Positions 43,832-52,754 of a DNA stretch of 64,000 bases are shown here, piece by piece. The position numbers and the translations under genes are program-made. The notes beneath the pieces are model-generated. The model did no database searches. It was not told the origin of the DNA and worked only from the letters and a program-made list of their open reading frames with translations. The stretch is from an uncultured Clostridia bacterium. GTDB lineage: Bacteria; Bacillota; Clostridia; Oscillospirales; Ruminococcaceae. Numbering within the stretch: position 1 is the first letter of the stretch; each line of letters starts with the position of its first letter. Where the stretch lies: NCBI GenBank assembly GCA_947626755.1, contig CANQTP010000004.1, positions 1-64,000 of the forward strand. The letters run 5' to 3'.

Positions 43832-45181
43832 TTATCTCTTGAGGTTTACAAGTTCTTCCAGCATGGAGTCGGAAGTTGTGATGATCCTCGCATTAGCCTG
43901 GAAACCTCTCTGTGTAACGATCATGTCTGAGAACTCCTGAGCAAGGTTTACGTTTGACATTTCAAGGAAGTTGGAGCGGATCTGGGTCTTTGTAACGCCC
44001 GGGTCGATACCTGCTCTCTTGATCTTTACTTCGCCCGAAGCGACTGTCTCGGAGAACTGTGTGTCGCCGTCCTCTGCAAGACCGTCGGGGTTATCGAATA
44101 CGCCGATCTCAACTCTTGCAAGAGTTTTCATCTCACTGTTGTAAGTTACCGTGATAACGCCGTCTTTACCAACGCTTACCGCTTCCGCGTCACCGAATGA
44201 CAGCTTGCCTTTTAAAACGCCGGACGTTTCAAGTGTGGTCTGATTGGTGTCATCGGGGTTTGCCTTGTACGCTACGTTTGCGCCCGCAGCATCAACTATC
44301 GCTTTTCCTGTTTTATCGCAATAGTAAAGAGCTTTACCGCTGACTTTAGGTGTTCCATTTGCAGTTGTATCAGCTATTTCTTTATTGATTTTATCTAAAG
44401 TTGCCTGAATATCAACATACTTAATTTTATCTTTCGCATCAGTAATCTTGGATAAATCCTTGCCGTCTTTAGTAGCAAGCTCCTCATCATAAACTACTAT
44501 GGCTCCGTCTTTATCATCACCGATAAGCTGTTCCCAATTAATGCCGTACATATAGCCCGCATTATCGGTATAGATATTGTACGCCTGCTGCATAAGATCG
44601 TTGAGGTTTACAACATTTCTGTAGGTAACATCGGAAGCATTTACCTTTCCGTCGTCGTTCCTGTCAAGGATCTCAACATCATTCATGGCGGCAAGGCTCT
44701 CGTCGCCGTTTTTGGTAAGTCCGTCAAGGGTGTTTCTCGAACCTACAACAAGTACGTTATTGCTTGCGGCAAGGTTTCCGAAGCTGTCAATGCCGAACGC
44801 ACCCATTCTTGTATAGTTTACGCTTGAAGCCTGCTTATCCGAATTGAGGTTCAGGCTGTCAAAAGTAGCAGTCATGAAGAATCCGTCGCCTGCAATTGCC
44901 ATATCAAAAACTCTGTTTGAGTTCTGGAAGTTTGACATTGACATATCTTTGTCGATAGAACCCAGCTGAACGCCGTAACCTACCTGAGCGGGGTTGTTGC
45001 CTGCATAGGTGTTGCGTCCTGCTGTTTCACCGATAGACGTCTGATAGTAGATGTCGCGGAAAGTAACTCTTGAAGCCTTGAATCCGTATGTATTTACGTT
45101 TGCGATGTTGTTGCCGATAACGTCCATTCTTGTCTGGTGTGTTGTCAGTCCGGAAACACCGGAATAAAGTGATCTCATCAT
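43832..45181 (-). CDS. flgE: Flagellar hook protein FlgE
   Basis: 449 residues. N-terminal RSLYSGVSGLTTHQTRMDVI-GNNIANVNTYGFKASRV and C-terminal FLEMSNVNLAQEFSDMIVTQ-RGFQANARI are the hook/rod motifs. Residues 173-184 read DRNDDGKVNASD, an EF-hand/dockerin-type calcium loop in the variable middle region, unusual for a hook protein. A stretch from about residue 225 is Lys/Asp-rich and lower in GC than the rest. AAGGAGTGCTTGATTTACT precedes two possible ATG starts (45181 or 45178). Confidence 0.94.
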   Translation of the reverse strand: MMRSLYSGVSGLTTHQTRMDVIGNNIANVNTYGFKASRVTFRDIYYQTSIGETAGRNTYAGNNPAQVGYGVQLGSIDKDMSMSNFQNSNRVFDMAIAGDGFFMTATFDSLNLNSDKQASSVNYTRMGAFGIDSFGNLAASNNVLVVGSRNTLDGLTKNGDESLAAMNDVEILDRNDDGKVNASDVTYRNVVNLNDLMQQAYNIYTDNAGYMYGINWEQLIGDDKDGAIVVYDEELATKDGKDLSKITDAKDKIKYVDIQATLDKINKEIADTTANGTPKVSGKALYYCDKTGKAIVDAAGANVAYKANPDDTNQTTLETSGVLKGKLSFGDAEAVSVGKDGVITVTYNSEMKTLARVEIGVFDNPDGLAEDGDTQFSETVASGEVKIKRAGIDPGVTKTQIRSNFLEMSNVNLAQEFSDMIVTQRGFQANARIITTSDSMLEELVNLKR

Positions 45182-45297
45182 AGTAAATCAAGCACTCCTT
45201 TTTCAGTTGTGCCGGAAATGCTCCCGTCCGTCTGTCGTTCGGGACGGGAAAAGTCTCCTTTCGGTCCGACCTGTTTTCCCAGCAAATGTTTTTTCGG

Positions 45298-45705
45298 TCA
45301 CATAATGACCGTTGAGTCAATGTTCGTGAAAATGCTGCCCTTCATATCATCGGCAGAAAGCGTAGTTATGACTTTGTTGTTCTTGACGCTTACCAGAAAC
45401 GCCGTAGAATCTATCATAACGAGAGCATCGTCCGAGCCTTTTTCGCCCGCAAGCTCTACCGCTCTGTTGAGCCTGTCCAGTCTGTTCCCCTCGCTCATGT
45501 CGATATTTCTTTCGGAGATCCTGTCCATGGCGTGCTTTGAAAACTGCACACCGCCTTCGGCAGCTTCAAGCTGCTTCCGCAGTTCCTCCGCGAAATCGCT
45601 GTTCTGAGGGATATTTCCCGTGCTTTTTGGGACATCGACCGTTCTGCCCGTCTGTACCGACACATTGCGGAGCTGCATATACTCGCTTATCAGCATAGTC
45701 GGCAT
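45298..45705 (-). CDS. Flagellar operon protein of the TIGR02530 type
   Basis: 135 residues from the ATG at 45705 (GAAAGGAATTG upstream; a TTG directly before it is too close to the site). GVQFSKHAMDRISERNIDMS and the end LVSVKNNKVITTLSADDMKG-SIFTNIDS are the pattern of this small conserved family, encoded between flgD and flgE in Clostridia and Bacilli. Its role is not known; location suggests hook assembly. Confidence 0.88.
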   Translation of the reverse strand: MPTMLISEYMQLRNVSVQTGRTVDVPKSTGNIPQNSDFAEELRKQLEAAEGGVQFSKHAMDRISERNIDMSEGNRLDRLNRAVELAGEKGSDDALVMIDSTAFLVSVKNNKVITTLSADDMKGSIFTNIDSTVIM

Positions 45706-45734
45706 CAATTCCTTTCGTTGTGTTCCGTCCTACA

Positions 45735-47393
45735 TCATGCAAGACCCAAAGAAGCTTTACTGGGTTTTGAATCGGGATCGGAAAAATGTCTTATAGCTTT
45801 TTCTGCGGGAGTAAGATCCGAAAGTGAACCTGCGGGAGCGTTCTTGTTGCAGATCTCATCAATGGTGTAGTTGCCCGATGTTACAAGCCAGCCGGATCTG
45901 CCGCCGCTGAGAAGCACCTCAACGCGCTGTGTTCCGTCCTCAAAAGTAACAACTTCGCCAAGCTGTCCAACGCCGCTGTAGCCTATTTCGGTAATTCCTC
46001 TGCCGCTTACGGTCCTGCCTATTACTTCGGTGCTTATTCTTGATGTAACGGCATGGTTATTGATAAAGCGTATATCATACATTCTTGTTCCCAGTTCATC
46101 GGCAAGAGCCGCTTCTTCGGGATATGCCTCAACGGAGATCCTGTGAGGAACGCAGTCGCTTGTAGAAACAGACTGTGCAGTAGTAACGCCTTTAAGGTTG
46201 CCGTTTGAAGTTCTTTCCGCAGTGTTCGGATCAAGGTCTGCGGTAACAGTTACTGTTCCGTTTCCGTATGTGGTATTGACATTTACAACGGAAGAATTAT
46301 TTATCAGTACGCCGTTTTCGGGAATAGTGCTTACGCTTTCCGAAGATACCGTGCTGCTTTCGCTGCCGTCATTGGGAAGATAGTATATATCTCCGAATGC
46401 GCCCGCCGCAATATCATCGCCTGTAAGATAAGCAGTTTCGAGATAGTAGTCAGTGCTGTCAAGTTCCGCCTGATTTGTTCCGGAAGCCTCGCTTATGCCG
46501 TCAAGTTCCTTCATGAGAACGTCAACAAGTGCCTGTGATCTTGCAAGATAAGATGTGCTTATATTACTGACCTGAGCCTGTGCGCTTTCAAGGGAATACT
46601 GATCCTTATCATCGCTTTCCTGAGAAGGTATTGACGATGCCGATACAGCAACGCTTCCCGCGTTTTCCGTGCCGTCTGCTTCGCCGTCTTTTTCAACTTC
46701 TCCGCTGCCTTCTGTACCCTCGCTGCCCTTTGCGCTTTCACTGCCTTCTGTACTCTCGCTGCCTTCTGTGCCTTCACTGCCTTCAACGCTGTCGTCCTTG
46801 TCTTCAACGATCTCAACGTATCTGAGCGGCTGGGGTTCGCCGTTTACAACAACATAGCTTTCGCCGTAAAGGAACAGATAGCCTGTTACCTTGCCGGTAA
46901 TGGAATCTTCCTCGTTGACCGTAAGGGTCTTGACAGTCTTTCCGACCATGGACTTGAGCTGCTCGAAGATCTGCGGATCAACAATATCGGTAACTTCGCT
47001 TGTCTTGTAAGCGTTGCCGTTTATCATAAGGAGCGGTTCGCCGTTTACGATGGTAACGGAATCAACGTTTCCTGTGATATAGCTCTGACCGAGGTTGATG
47101 GTAACAGCCTTTCCTACAAGAGACATTGCATAGCTCTGATTTGACTGCTGTGTCATGTTCTTGATGCCTTCAAGCATTGAGTACTGCGCCATCTGTGCAA
47201 GAACTTCGGAATCGCTCATAGGATCGTTGAAATCCTGATTCTGCATCTGTGCAACAAGGAGCTGAAGGTAGCTGTCGAAATCCATGTAGCTGCCGCTGCT
47301 TGTGTCATCGGAGTCAACATAGTTTCCCACATACTTGTTTGAATATTTGCTGTAGACGCCGGTCGCACCGTCAAGGTTCATGCTGTTGTCCAT
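45735..47393 (-). CDS. flgD: Flagellar hook cap/scaffold protein FlgD, enlarged
   Basis: 552 residues, more than twice the usual FlgD. The N-terminal domain is standard (DFDSYLQLLVAQMQNQDFND ... EVLAQMAQYSMLEGIKNMTQ). The middle contains a Ser/Glu/Gly/Thr low-complexity run of EGSEGTEGSEST-type repeats (about residues 203-245) and the C-terminal half holds extra beta-rich sequence of unknown kind. FlgD caps the growing hook. It overlaps fliK by 16 bases. Confidence 0.88.
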   Translation of the reverse strand: MDNSMNLDGATGVYSKYSNKYVGNYVDSDDTSSGSYMDFDSYLQLLVAQMQNQDFNDPMSDSEVLAQMAQYSMLEGIKNMTQQSNQSYAMSLVGKAVTINLGQSYITGNVDSVTIVNGEPLLMINGNAYKTSEVTDIVDPQIFEQLKSMVGKTVKTLTVNEEDSITGKVTGYLFLYGESYVVVNGEPQPLRYVEIVEDKDDSVEGSEGTEGSESTEGSESAKGSEGTEGSGEVEKDGEADGTENAGSVAVSASSIPSQESDDKDQYSLESAQAQVSNISTSYLARSQALVDVLMKELDGISEASGTNQAELDSTDYYLETAYLTGDDIAAGAFGDIYYLPNDGSESSTVSSESVSTIPENGVLINNSSVVNVNTTYGNGTVTVTADLDPNTAERTSNGNLKGVTTAQSVSTSDCVPHRISVEAYPEEAALADELGTRMYDIRFINNHAVTSRISTEVIGRTVSGRGITEIGYSGVGQLGEVVTFEDGTQRVEVLLSGGRSGWLVTSGNYTIDEICNKNAPAGSLSDLTPAEKAIRHFSDPDSKPSKASLGLA

Positions 47394-48859
47394 AATTTCG
47401 CCTCCCTGATCTCAATATTATCGTTATCGTTTGTTACGTCTGTTTCCTGAGATGTCTCATCTCCGCGGTAGCTGCCGTTTCCCGAGAAATACTCTCCGCG
47501 GCTCTCAAAGCCGTGATCCGTAAAGTTCAGACCCATCTGCTCCGCCGCATTGCTCGGCTCTACCACCTGAATGTCGCTGACCTCAACGTCATTTCTTTCC
47601 AGACCTCCGCCCAGTTCCGCCGCACGTTCCGCAAGCATTCTGCCTACAGCTTCATGCTGCGCCGAAAGCGTTACCGAAAGAGTTCCGTTTTCCTTGACAA
47701 GCTTTACAGCTACCTGACCGAGATTTTCGGGTCTGAGAACAATTACAAGCTGTTCCGTGCCGTTCTGCTCCGTCATTTCAAATACCCGTTCCGTCAGCGT
47801 TTCTGTCAGCCTTGAAGCAACTGCTTCCGCTTCGGGAAGTGTAAGCTCTTCCTTGGGAGCAAACTCTGTGATACCTGTTTCAACGGGAACATAGTATGTT
47901 TCCGCTGCAATATTTTCGGGAAGTATCTCCGCCGTGTCCGCGCTGTATGTTTCCGCAGCCTTGATAACATCATTGCCGCTTATTGTTTCAACCTGATCCG
48001 CAGCATTGTTTATCCTTACTCCCAGAAACGAAACTTTCACGGGAGCGATCCCGCTGTCAGTTTCGGGAACGTCCTCCGCAAGTGCCTTTGAGTAATCGGC
48101 ATAAAGCCTTTCCATCTTCTCGGATCTTTCGGGAGCGAACTTTTCAGCCGCCTGTTTCGGATAGGTCATGATCTCTTCCGCCGCACTTACCGCAGCAGCC
48201 TTTCCGGGATCTGTGGAAATGTACTCTTCCAGTTCCTCTGCGGGAGTATTGAGCATAGCGGAAAGAATATCTGCAATGCTGAGGAGCTTTTCCTCCTCGT
48301 CCTCATCATCGTCCTTTTTCTCTGTTCCGCCGAATTTTTTCAGTATCTCGTCGATATTGCGTATTATTTCGTCGGTATCGGTAAGGGATTCTGTTTCAAG
48401 GGCGATAACATTTCCGATGTGATCCATTATTCCCCCGCCAAGCAGGAAAATATCGCTGTCCTCCTCGGAAAGTTCCGCGCCGCCGTCAAAAAGCATTGAG
48501 AAAAGATCCGTCTTGCGTTCCTGACCGTCGCTGTTTCCTCTTACGGCTCTTAAAACCGTGTCAAGGAGCATTTTCAAGCCTTTCAGAACACCGCTGTCTG
48601 TCTTGTCAAGCTGCGCCATAATGTCGTCAAAGGTTATGGGAGCAAATATCTCCGCGGGAACACCCGTATCGTCCACAGGAACATACGCAAGATCCTCTGC
48701 GAGAACTTCCTCTGTTCCCTGAGCAATGCTGTTCTGAGCAAGAACGTCCGAAAAGCTTACGCCTTCCGCAGCATTTCCGCCCTGACCGCCTTGGAGCATC
48801 GGCATACCCGCGCCCGCCGCCATTGCAGCCGCCTGAAGGTCAAACATCACCGTATTCAT
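47378..48859 (-). CDS. fliK: Flagellar hook-length control protein FliK
   Basis: 493 residues. The N-terminal two-thirds are acidic and low in complexity, as is normal for FliK rulers. The C-terminal domain has LVIVLRPENLGQVAVKLVKE and TLSVTLSAQHEAVGRMLAER, the conserved Flg_hook segment that contacts FlhB. GAAAGGAGGTAATTACAG precedes the ATG. Lies between fliJ and flgD. Confidence 0.92.
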   Translation of the reverse strand: MNTVMFDLQAAAMAAGAGMPMLQGGQGGNAAEGVSFSDVLAQNSIAQGTEEVLAEDLAYVPVDDTGVPAEIFAPITFDDIMAQLDKTDSGVLKGLKMLLDTVLRAVRGNSDGQERKTDLFSMLFDGGAELSEEDSDIFLLGGGIMDHIGNVIALETESLTDTDEIIRNIDEILKKFGGTEKKDDDEDEEEKLLSIADILSAMLNTPAEELEEYISTDPGKAAAVSAAEEIMTYPKQAAEKFAPERSEKMERLYADYSKALAEDVPETDSGIAPVKVSFLGVRINNAADQVETISGNDVIKAAETYSADTAEILPENIAAETYYVPVETGITEFAPKEELTLPEAEAVASRLTETLTERVFEMTEQNGTEQLVIVLRPENLGQVAVKLVKENGTLSVTLSAQHEAVGRMLAERAAELGGGLERNDVEVSDIQVVEPSNAAEQMGLNFTDHGFESRGEYFSGNGSYRGDETSQETDVTNDNDNIEIREAKLWTTA

Positions 48860-48936
48860 CTGTAATTACCTCCTTTCGGATAAAATATTTATCTAAAGCA
48901 GAAACTCCGCAAGCGAAGATCCGCTTTAAACCTTAT

Positions 48937-49377
48937 TTAACTTCTGTATGTGCTGTTTGTCACATATTCCGCTATGAACTGCTCATCAGCCTTTGCGGCT
49001 TTGAAATTGTACTCTTCAAGCTGTTTCTCCTCTAATTTTTCAAGGGAAGAAACTTCCTTTGTGGCTTCTATCACAACATTCAGCTGATCCTGAACTTTTT
49101 CTTCCATGCGTGCGATGGACTCTTCCAGTTCCCGTATCTGCTCCGAAAGCGACTTATGATAGCCTTTGAACATCGTCACCTGCAAAACCGTCATTCCCGC
49201 CGCGGAACGTTCCACAAATTCGCTGTTTGAAGCTCTCAGCTTGTATTCGAGAGCGTTTTTCTCGTCCATGTACTGCTGCTGCTGTTTCCGAAGATGTGCA
49301 AGGTCGTTCTTTTCCCTGTCAAGGACTTGCTGCTTGTAGCCTTTCAGCTTATTCAGAGAGAACTCAAACTTCTTCAC
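48937..49377 (-). CDS. fliJ: Flagellar export chaperone FliJ
   Basis: 146 residues, almost entirely coiled coil (FEFSLNKLKGYKQQVLDREK, then long Glu/Lys/Gln heptads). FliJ escorts unladen chaperones and stimulates FlhA. Starts with GTG; ribosome site AAAGGAAA is ~12 bases away. Directly follows fliI, its usual place. Confidence 0.9.
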   Translation of the reverse strand: MKKFEFSLNKLKGYKQQVLDREKNDLAHLRKQQQQYMDEKNALEYKLRASNSEFVERSAAGMTVLQVTMFKGYHKSLSEQIRELEESIARMEEKVQDQLNVVIEATKEVSSLEKLEEKQLEEYNFKAAKADEQFIAEYVTNSTYRS

Positions 49378-49418
49378 TGCCGATACATTTCCTTTCGTGG
49401 CGCTTTAATATACAAAAG

Positions 49419-50738
49419 CTATTTTACCGCTTCCTTCATCATTTCCACGGTCTTTTCAAAGGAGAATGCCTCGTCCGTGGCTTGCTGAAGGAATGCGTTT
49501 ATCTTGTCTATTTTCTTTAAAGCCTCGTCCAGAGCGGGGTTTGTGCCTTTCTTGTACGCTCCTATGGAAACAAGGTCGTAGTTTGCATAATATACCGAAA
49601 GCAGGTTGCGCATTTTGGAAGCTGCGTCCCGCTGGGGTTTGTCTGCAATTTCCGACATCAGACGGGATACCGACTCTAATATCTCGATTGCGGGGTAATG
49701 GTTTCTTGCCGCAACTTTTCTGGAAAGGATTATATGCCCGTCAATGATACCTCTTACCGTGTCGGAAATAGGTTCGTTGGTGTCGTCGCCTTCCACCAGA
49801 ACGGTGTAAATTCCCGTTATGGAGCCTTTTTCAAAGTTCCCTGCCCGTTCCAGAAGTTTTGGCATTGCGGTGTAAATGGACGGCGTATAACCTCTTGCAA
49901 TAGGCGCTTCGCCGACTGCAAGACCGATCTCGCGCTGCGCCATGGCAAATCTTGTAAGCGAATCCATCATCAGCAGGACGTTCTTGCCCTGATCCTTGAA
50001 ATACTCCGCAATTGCCGTTGCGGTCATGGGACATCGGTTCCTCATCATAGCAGGCTGATCGGAAGTTGCCACTACCAGCACCGAACGCGCCATGCCTTTC
50101 GGACCCAAGTCCCTTTCAATGAACTCTAAAACTTCACGTCCGCGCTCGCCCACAAGAGCGATAACGTTTATATCTGCTTCAACTTCACGGGCGATCATTC
50201 CCAGAAGTGTGGATTTGCCGACTCCCGAACCAGCGAAGATTCCCATACGCTGTCCTCTGCCGATGGTGAGAAGTCCGTCTATGGCTTTCACGCCGAAGGG
50301 GATTATCTCGTCGATCCTCGGTCTTGTAAGGGGATTTACAGGTTCGCCTGCAATTGAGTAACTGTCAGTAGTCCTGATAGCTTCGCCGCCGTCAATTGGT
50401 TCACCGATGGCATTTATGATACGTCCCACAAGTTCTTCGCCGACACCGACCTGAAGCTGTCTGCCTGTGTTGTCAACGATAGATCCGGGACCTATGCCCT
50501 CGGTATCGGTATAGGGCATGAGCATTACCTTGCCGTTGTTGAAGCCCACCACTTCGCCGTAAATGAAGGTATCGGAAGCTTTCCTGCCTTCGCCCTTGCG
50601 GTATATCCTGCAAACATCGCCGATATTTGCTTCCGGACCCGAAGCTTCAATGGTCATGCCTATGATCTTTTCGATCTTGCCCTGATAACGGAACAGATCC
50701 GCCTGTCTGACGGCGTCCCTGACGGCTGCAAAATTCAT
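49419..50738 (-). CDS. fliI: Flagellum-specific ATPase FliI
   Basis: 439 residues from the ATG at 50738 (TGGAGTCCGTAT upstream). Longer reading frames run back into a minisatellite and are rejected. Walker A GSGVGKST at 170-177, Walker B LLMMDSLTRFA and ALVGERGREVLEF mark the F1-like export ATPase. Works with FliH and FliJ at the export gate. Confidence 0.96.
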   Translation of the reverse strand: MNFAAVRDAVRQADLFRYQGKIEKIIGMTIEASGPEANIGDVCRIYRKGEGRKASDTFIYGEVVGFNNGKVMLMPYTDTEGIGPGSIVDNTGRQLQVGVGEELVGRIINAIGEPIDGGEAIRTTDSYSIAGEPVNPLTRPRIDEIIPFGVKAIDGLLTIGRGQRMGIFAGSGVGKSTLLGMIAREVEADINVIALVGERGREVLEFIERDLGPKGMARSVLVVATSDQPAMMRNRCPMTATAIAEYFKDQGKNVLLMMDSLTRFAMAQREIGLAVGEAPIARGYTPSIYTAMPKLLERAGNFEKGSITGIYTVLVEGDDTNEPISDTVRGIIDGHIILSRKVAARNHYPAIEILESVSRLMSEIADKPQRDAASKMRNLLSVYYANYDLVSIGAYKKGTNPALDEALKKIDKINAFLQQATDEAFSFEKTVEMMKEAVK

Positions 50739-50762
50739 ATACGGACTCCATAAATAAGTATT

Positions 50763-50884
50763 TGCGGGATCTCCGCCCTTGCCGTTTCTCCGGCTCCTGT
50801 CATTTTCTCCACACCTGTCACTTCTCCGCCATGTCAATTCTTCGCCCCGTCACTTCTCCGCCCCGTCACTTCTCCGCCCCGTCA
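50763..50884 (-). repeat. 16-18-bp minisatellite between fliH and fliI
   Basis: Reading the minus strand, TGACGGGGCGGAGAAG occurs twice exactly, followed by four or five diverged copies of 16-18 bp, most beginning TGA and containing GGAGAA. The fliH stop codon is the first TGA. Confidence 0.8.
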
Positions 50885-51751
50885 TTCTTCCTCGCTGTCT
50901 CCGCCGCGGGTGTTCTTCATTATCTCTTTGAGGAATTCAAGCTGTGTGGGAACTCCCGCGTCCACAATGGACGAACCGTTGTCAAGAATTGCTGTACCTG
51001 TCTCTGCTTCATTGTCAAACTCTATTTCAATTTCGGGAATAAATGGGATTATTTTGTTTATAAGTTTTGCGTCCGTCTTAAAACGCTCGGTAATATCGTC
51101 CTCTGCAAGAGTTATCTTCACATAGTCGGAATTGCGGAAATTCTTCGCCGCTTCTGCGATAATGCCGTCCATAATTTTCGGGGCGGTTTTCAGTTCGGTC
51201 ATGGTGATCTTTTTCACCATTTCAAAGGCTGTTTCCCGCAGTTCGTCCTCATTGGAAATATAGTAGGCGTCTTTTCGGGAATTGATCTCCGCAAGGAGCT
51301 TTCCCGCCGCATCTATGTATTTTTCATACTTTTCAATGGATTCTTTTCTGCCTTCCGCAAAGCCTTCGTCATGACCTTCTTTTTTTGCCTGTTCTTTAAT
51401 GGCGGCGCATTCCTTTTCGGCTTTTTCCATAACGGCAAGAGTAGCGGCTCTTGCATCGGCAGTCATTGCGGCTGCCTGCTTTTTTGCCTGATCTATGATG
51501 GATTCCCGCTCTCTTTCAAAAGCTGCCTTGTGATTTGCCATGAACTTGTCGATCTCGGCGTTTACCGCATCGTTGAAACGCTTTTCCTCGGCGGCTTTTC
51601 TTTCCTCTTCCTGACGTTCCAGTTCCTCGGCGGAGACGAACTCGCCGTCCTCCTCGGCAGTTTCTTCGGAAGAGATATTCACCTTATTGTCGAGCCTGAC
51701 AGGTTCACCCATTTCATAAATGGAGCCATAGCCCCTGACGACCTTAAGCAA
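50882..51751 (-). CDS. fliH: Flagellar assembly protein FliH
   Basis: 289 residues starting with TTG eight bases inside the fliG end; GGAGAGGACGAGATAA serves as ribosome site. The middle is a Glu/Lys/Ala coiled coil with a GHDEGFAEGRKES segment, followed by a V-ATPase-E-like C-terminal domain (YVKITLAEDDITERFKTDAK). Binds FliI and holds it at the C-ring. Its stop codon opens a tandem-repeat tract. Confidence 0.92.
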   Translation of the reverse strand: MLKVVRGYGSIYEMGEPVRLDNKVNISSEETAEEDGEFVSAEELERQEEERKAAEEKRFNDAVNAEIDKFMANHKAAFERERESIIDQAKKQAAAMTADARAATLAVMEKAEKECAAIKEQAKKEGHDEGFAEGRKESIEKYEKYIDAAGKLLAEINSRKDAYYISNEDELRETAFEMVKKITMTELKTAPKIMDGIIAEAAKNFRNSDYVKITLAEDDITERFKTDAKLINKIIPFIPEIEIEFDNEAETGTAILDNGSSIVDAGVPTQLEFLKEIMKNTRGGDSEEE

Positions 51752-52754
51752 TTATCTCGTCCTCTCCGCCCTTGCCGATAACAAGTTCTCCCTCTTCTTC
51801 CAGATGACGTATAATGCCGACGATCCTCTGCTGAGCTTCATCAACATCACGCATACGAACGTTGTGGAGATACTCGATCTCTTGCTGAATGGATTCCTGC
51901 ATTCTCTGCGGCATATTTGCATAAAGGGTAGCGGCAACTTCCGCGTTGGATCCCTTGATAGCGACCGCCAGATCCTTTGTTTCCACGTCTCTGATAAAGC
52001 GCTGTATGGACATGGAGTCCAGCGAAAGGATATCCTCGAATACGAACATCTTTTTCTTGATCTCTTCCACCAGAGAAGGATCTCTTGCGGACAGTTCGTC
52101 GAAGATGTATTTTTCCGTTCCGCGGTCTACCTTGTTCAGAACGTCTGCAACATAGTTGATACCGCCCACCTCGGTGAGATCCATGGATACGACCGCCGCA
52201 AACTTTCTTTCCAGAGTGGATTCGATGGCTTTTACCGTATCAGGAGAAGCAGATTCCATCTTGGCTATTCTTTCAACGACTTCAACACGCTTTTCCTTGG
52301 GAAGTTCCTGCAAAACGTGGGAAGCCTGCTCGGAATTGACATATGACAGTACCAGAGCGATAGTCTGAGGGTGTTCGTTCTGGATAATGGCAAGAAGGTT
52401 CTTGTAGTCTGACTTTCTGACAAACTCGAACGCCTTGGACTGCATGGACTTTGATACTCTTTCCATGAGCTTCTGCGCCATTTCGGGACCGTAAGCCTTT
52501 TCCAGAACATCTCTTGCGTAATCTATGCCGCCCTCGGTAATAACTTTCTGCGTAAGGCAAAGTTCGTAAAATTCGTTAAGTACCTCATCGACCTTTTCTA
52601 TTTCAATGTAAGGCAGACTTGATACCTCGAAAGTCAGCTTTTCAACGTCATCATCGCTGAGCCGCTTGTAAACGCTTGCGGCGTTTTCCGCGCCTATGGA
52701 AGTAATAACTATAGCTGCCTTCTGCAGGCTGGTCATTTCCTCAATATCGGGCAT
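51744..52754 (-). CDS. fliG: Flagellar motor switch protein FliG
   Basis: 336 residues. KAAIVITSIGAENAASVYKR at the start, EHPQTIALVLSYVNSEQASH in the middle domain (with the EHPQ motif), and the C-terminal torque domain with EDILSLDSMSIQRFIRDVET whose charged residues contact MotA. Overlaps the fliF stop by one base (TGATG). Confidence 0.97.
   Translation of the reverse strand: MPDIEEMTSLQKAAIVITSIGAENAASVYKRLSDDDVEKLTFEVSSLPYIEIEKVDEVLNEFYELCLTQKVITEGGIDYARDVLEKAYGPEMAQKLMERVSKSMQSKAFEFVRKSDYKNLLAIIQNEHPQTIALVLSYVNSEQASHVLQELPKEKRVEVVERIAKMESASPDTVKAIESTLERKFAAVVSMDLTEVGGINYVADVLNKVDRGTEKYIFDELSARDPSLVEEIKKKMFVFEDILSLDSMSIQRFIRDVETKDLAVAIKGSNAEVAATLYANMPQRMQESIQQEIEYLHNVRMRDVDEAQQRIVGIIRHLEEEGELVIGKGGEDEIIA

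Noticed and set aside
50739-50837. Extended N-terminus for FliI
   Set aside because: It is translated minisatellite; the ATG at 50738 has GGAG at the right distance and gives a normal FliI start.
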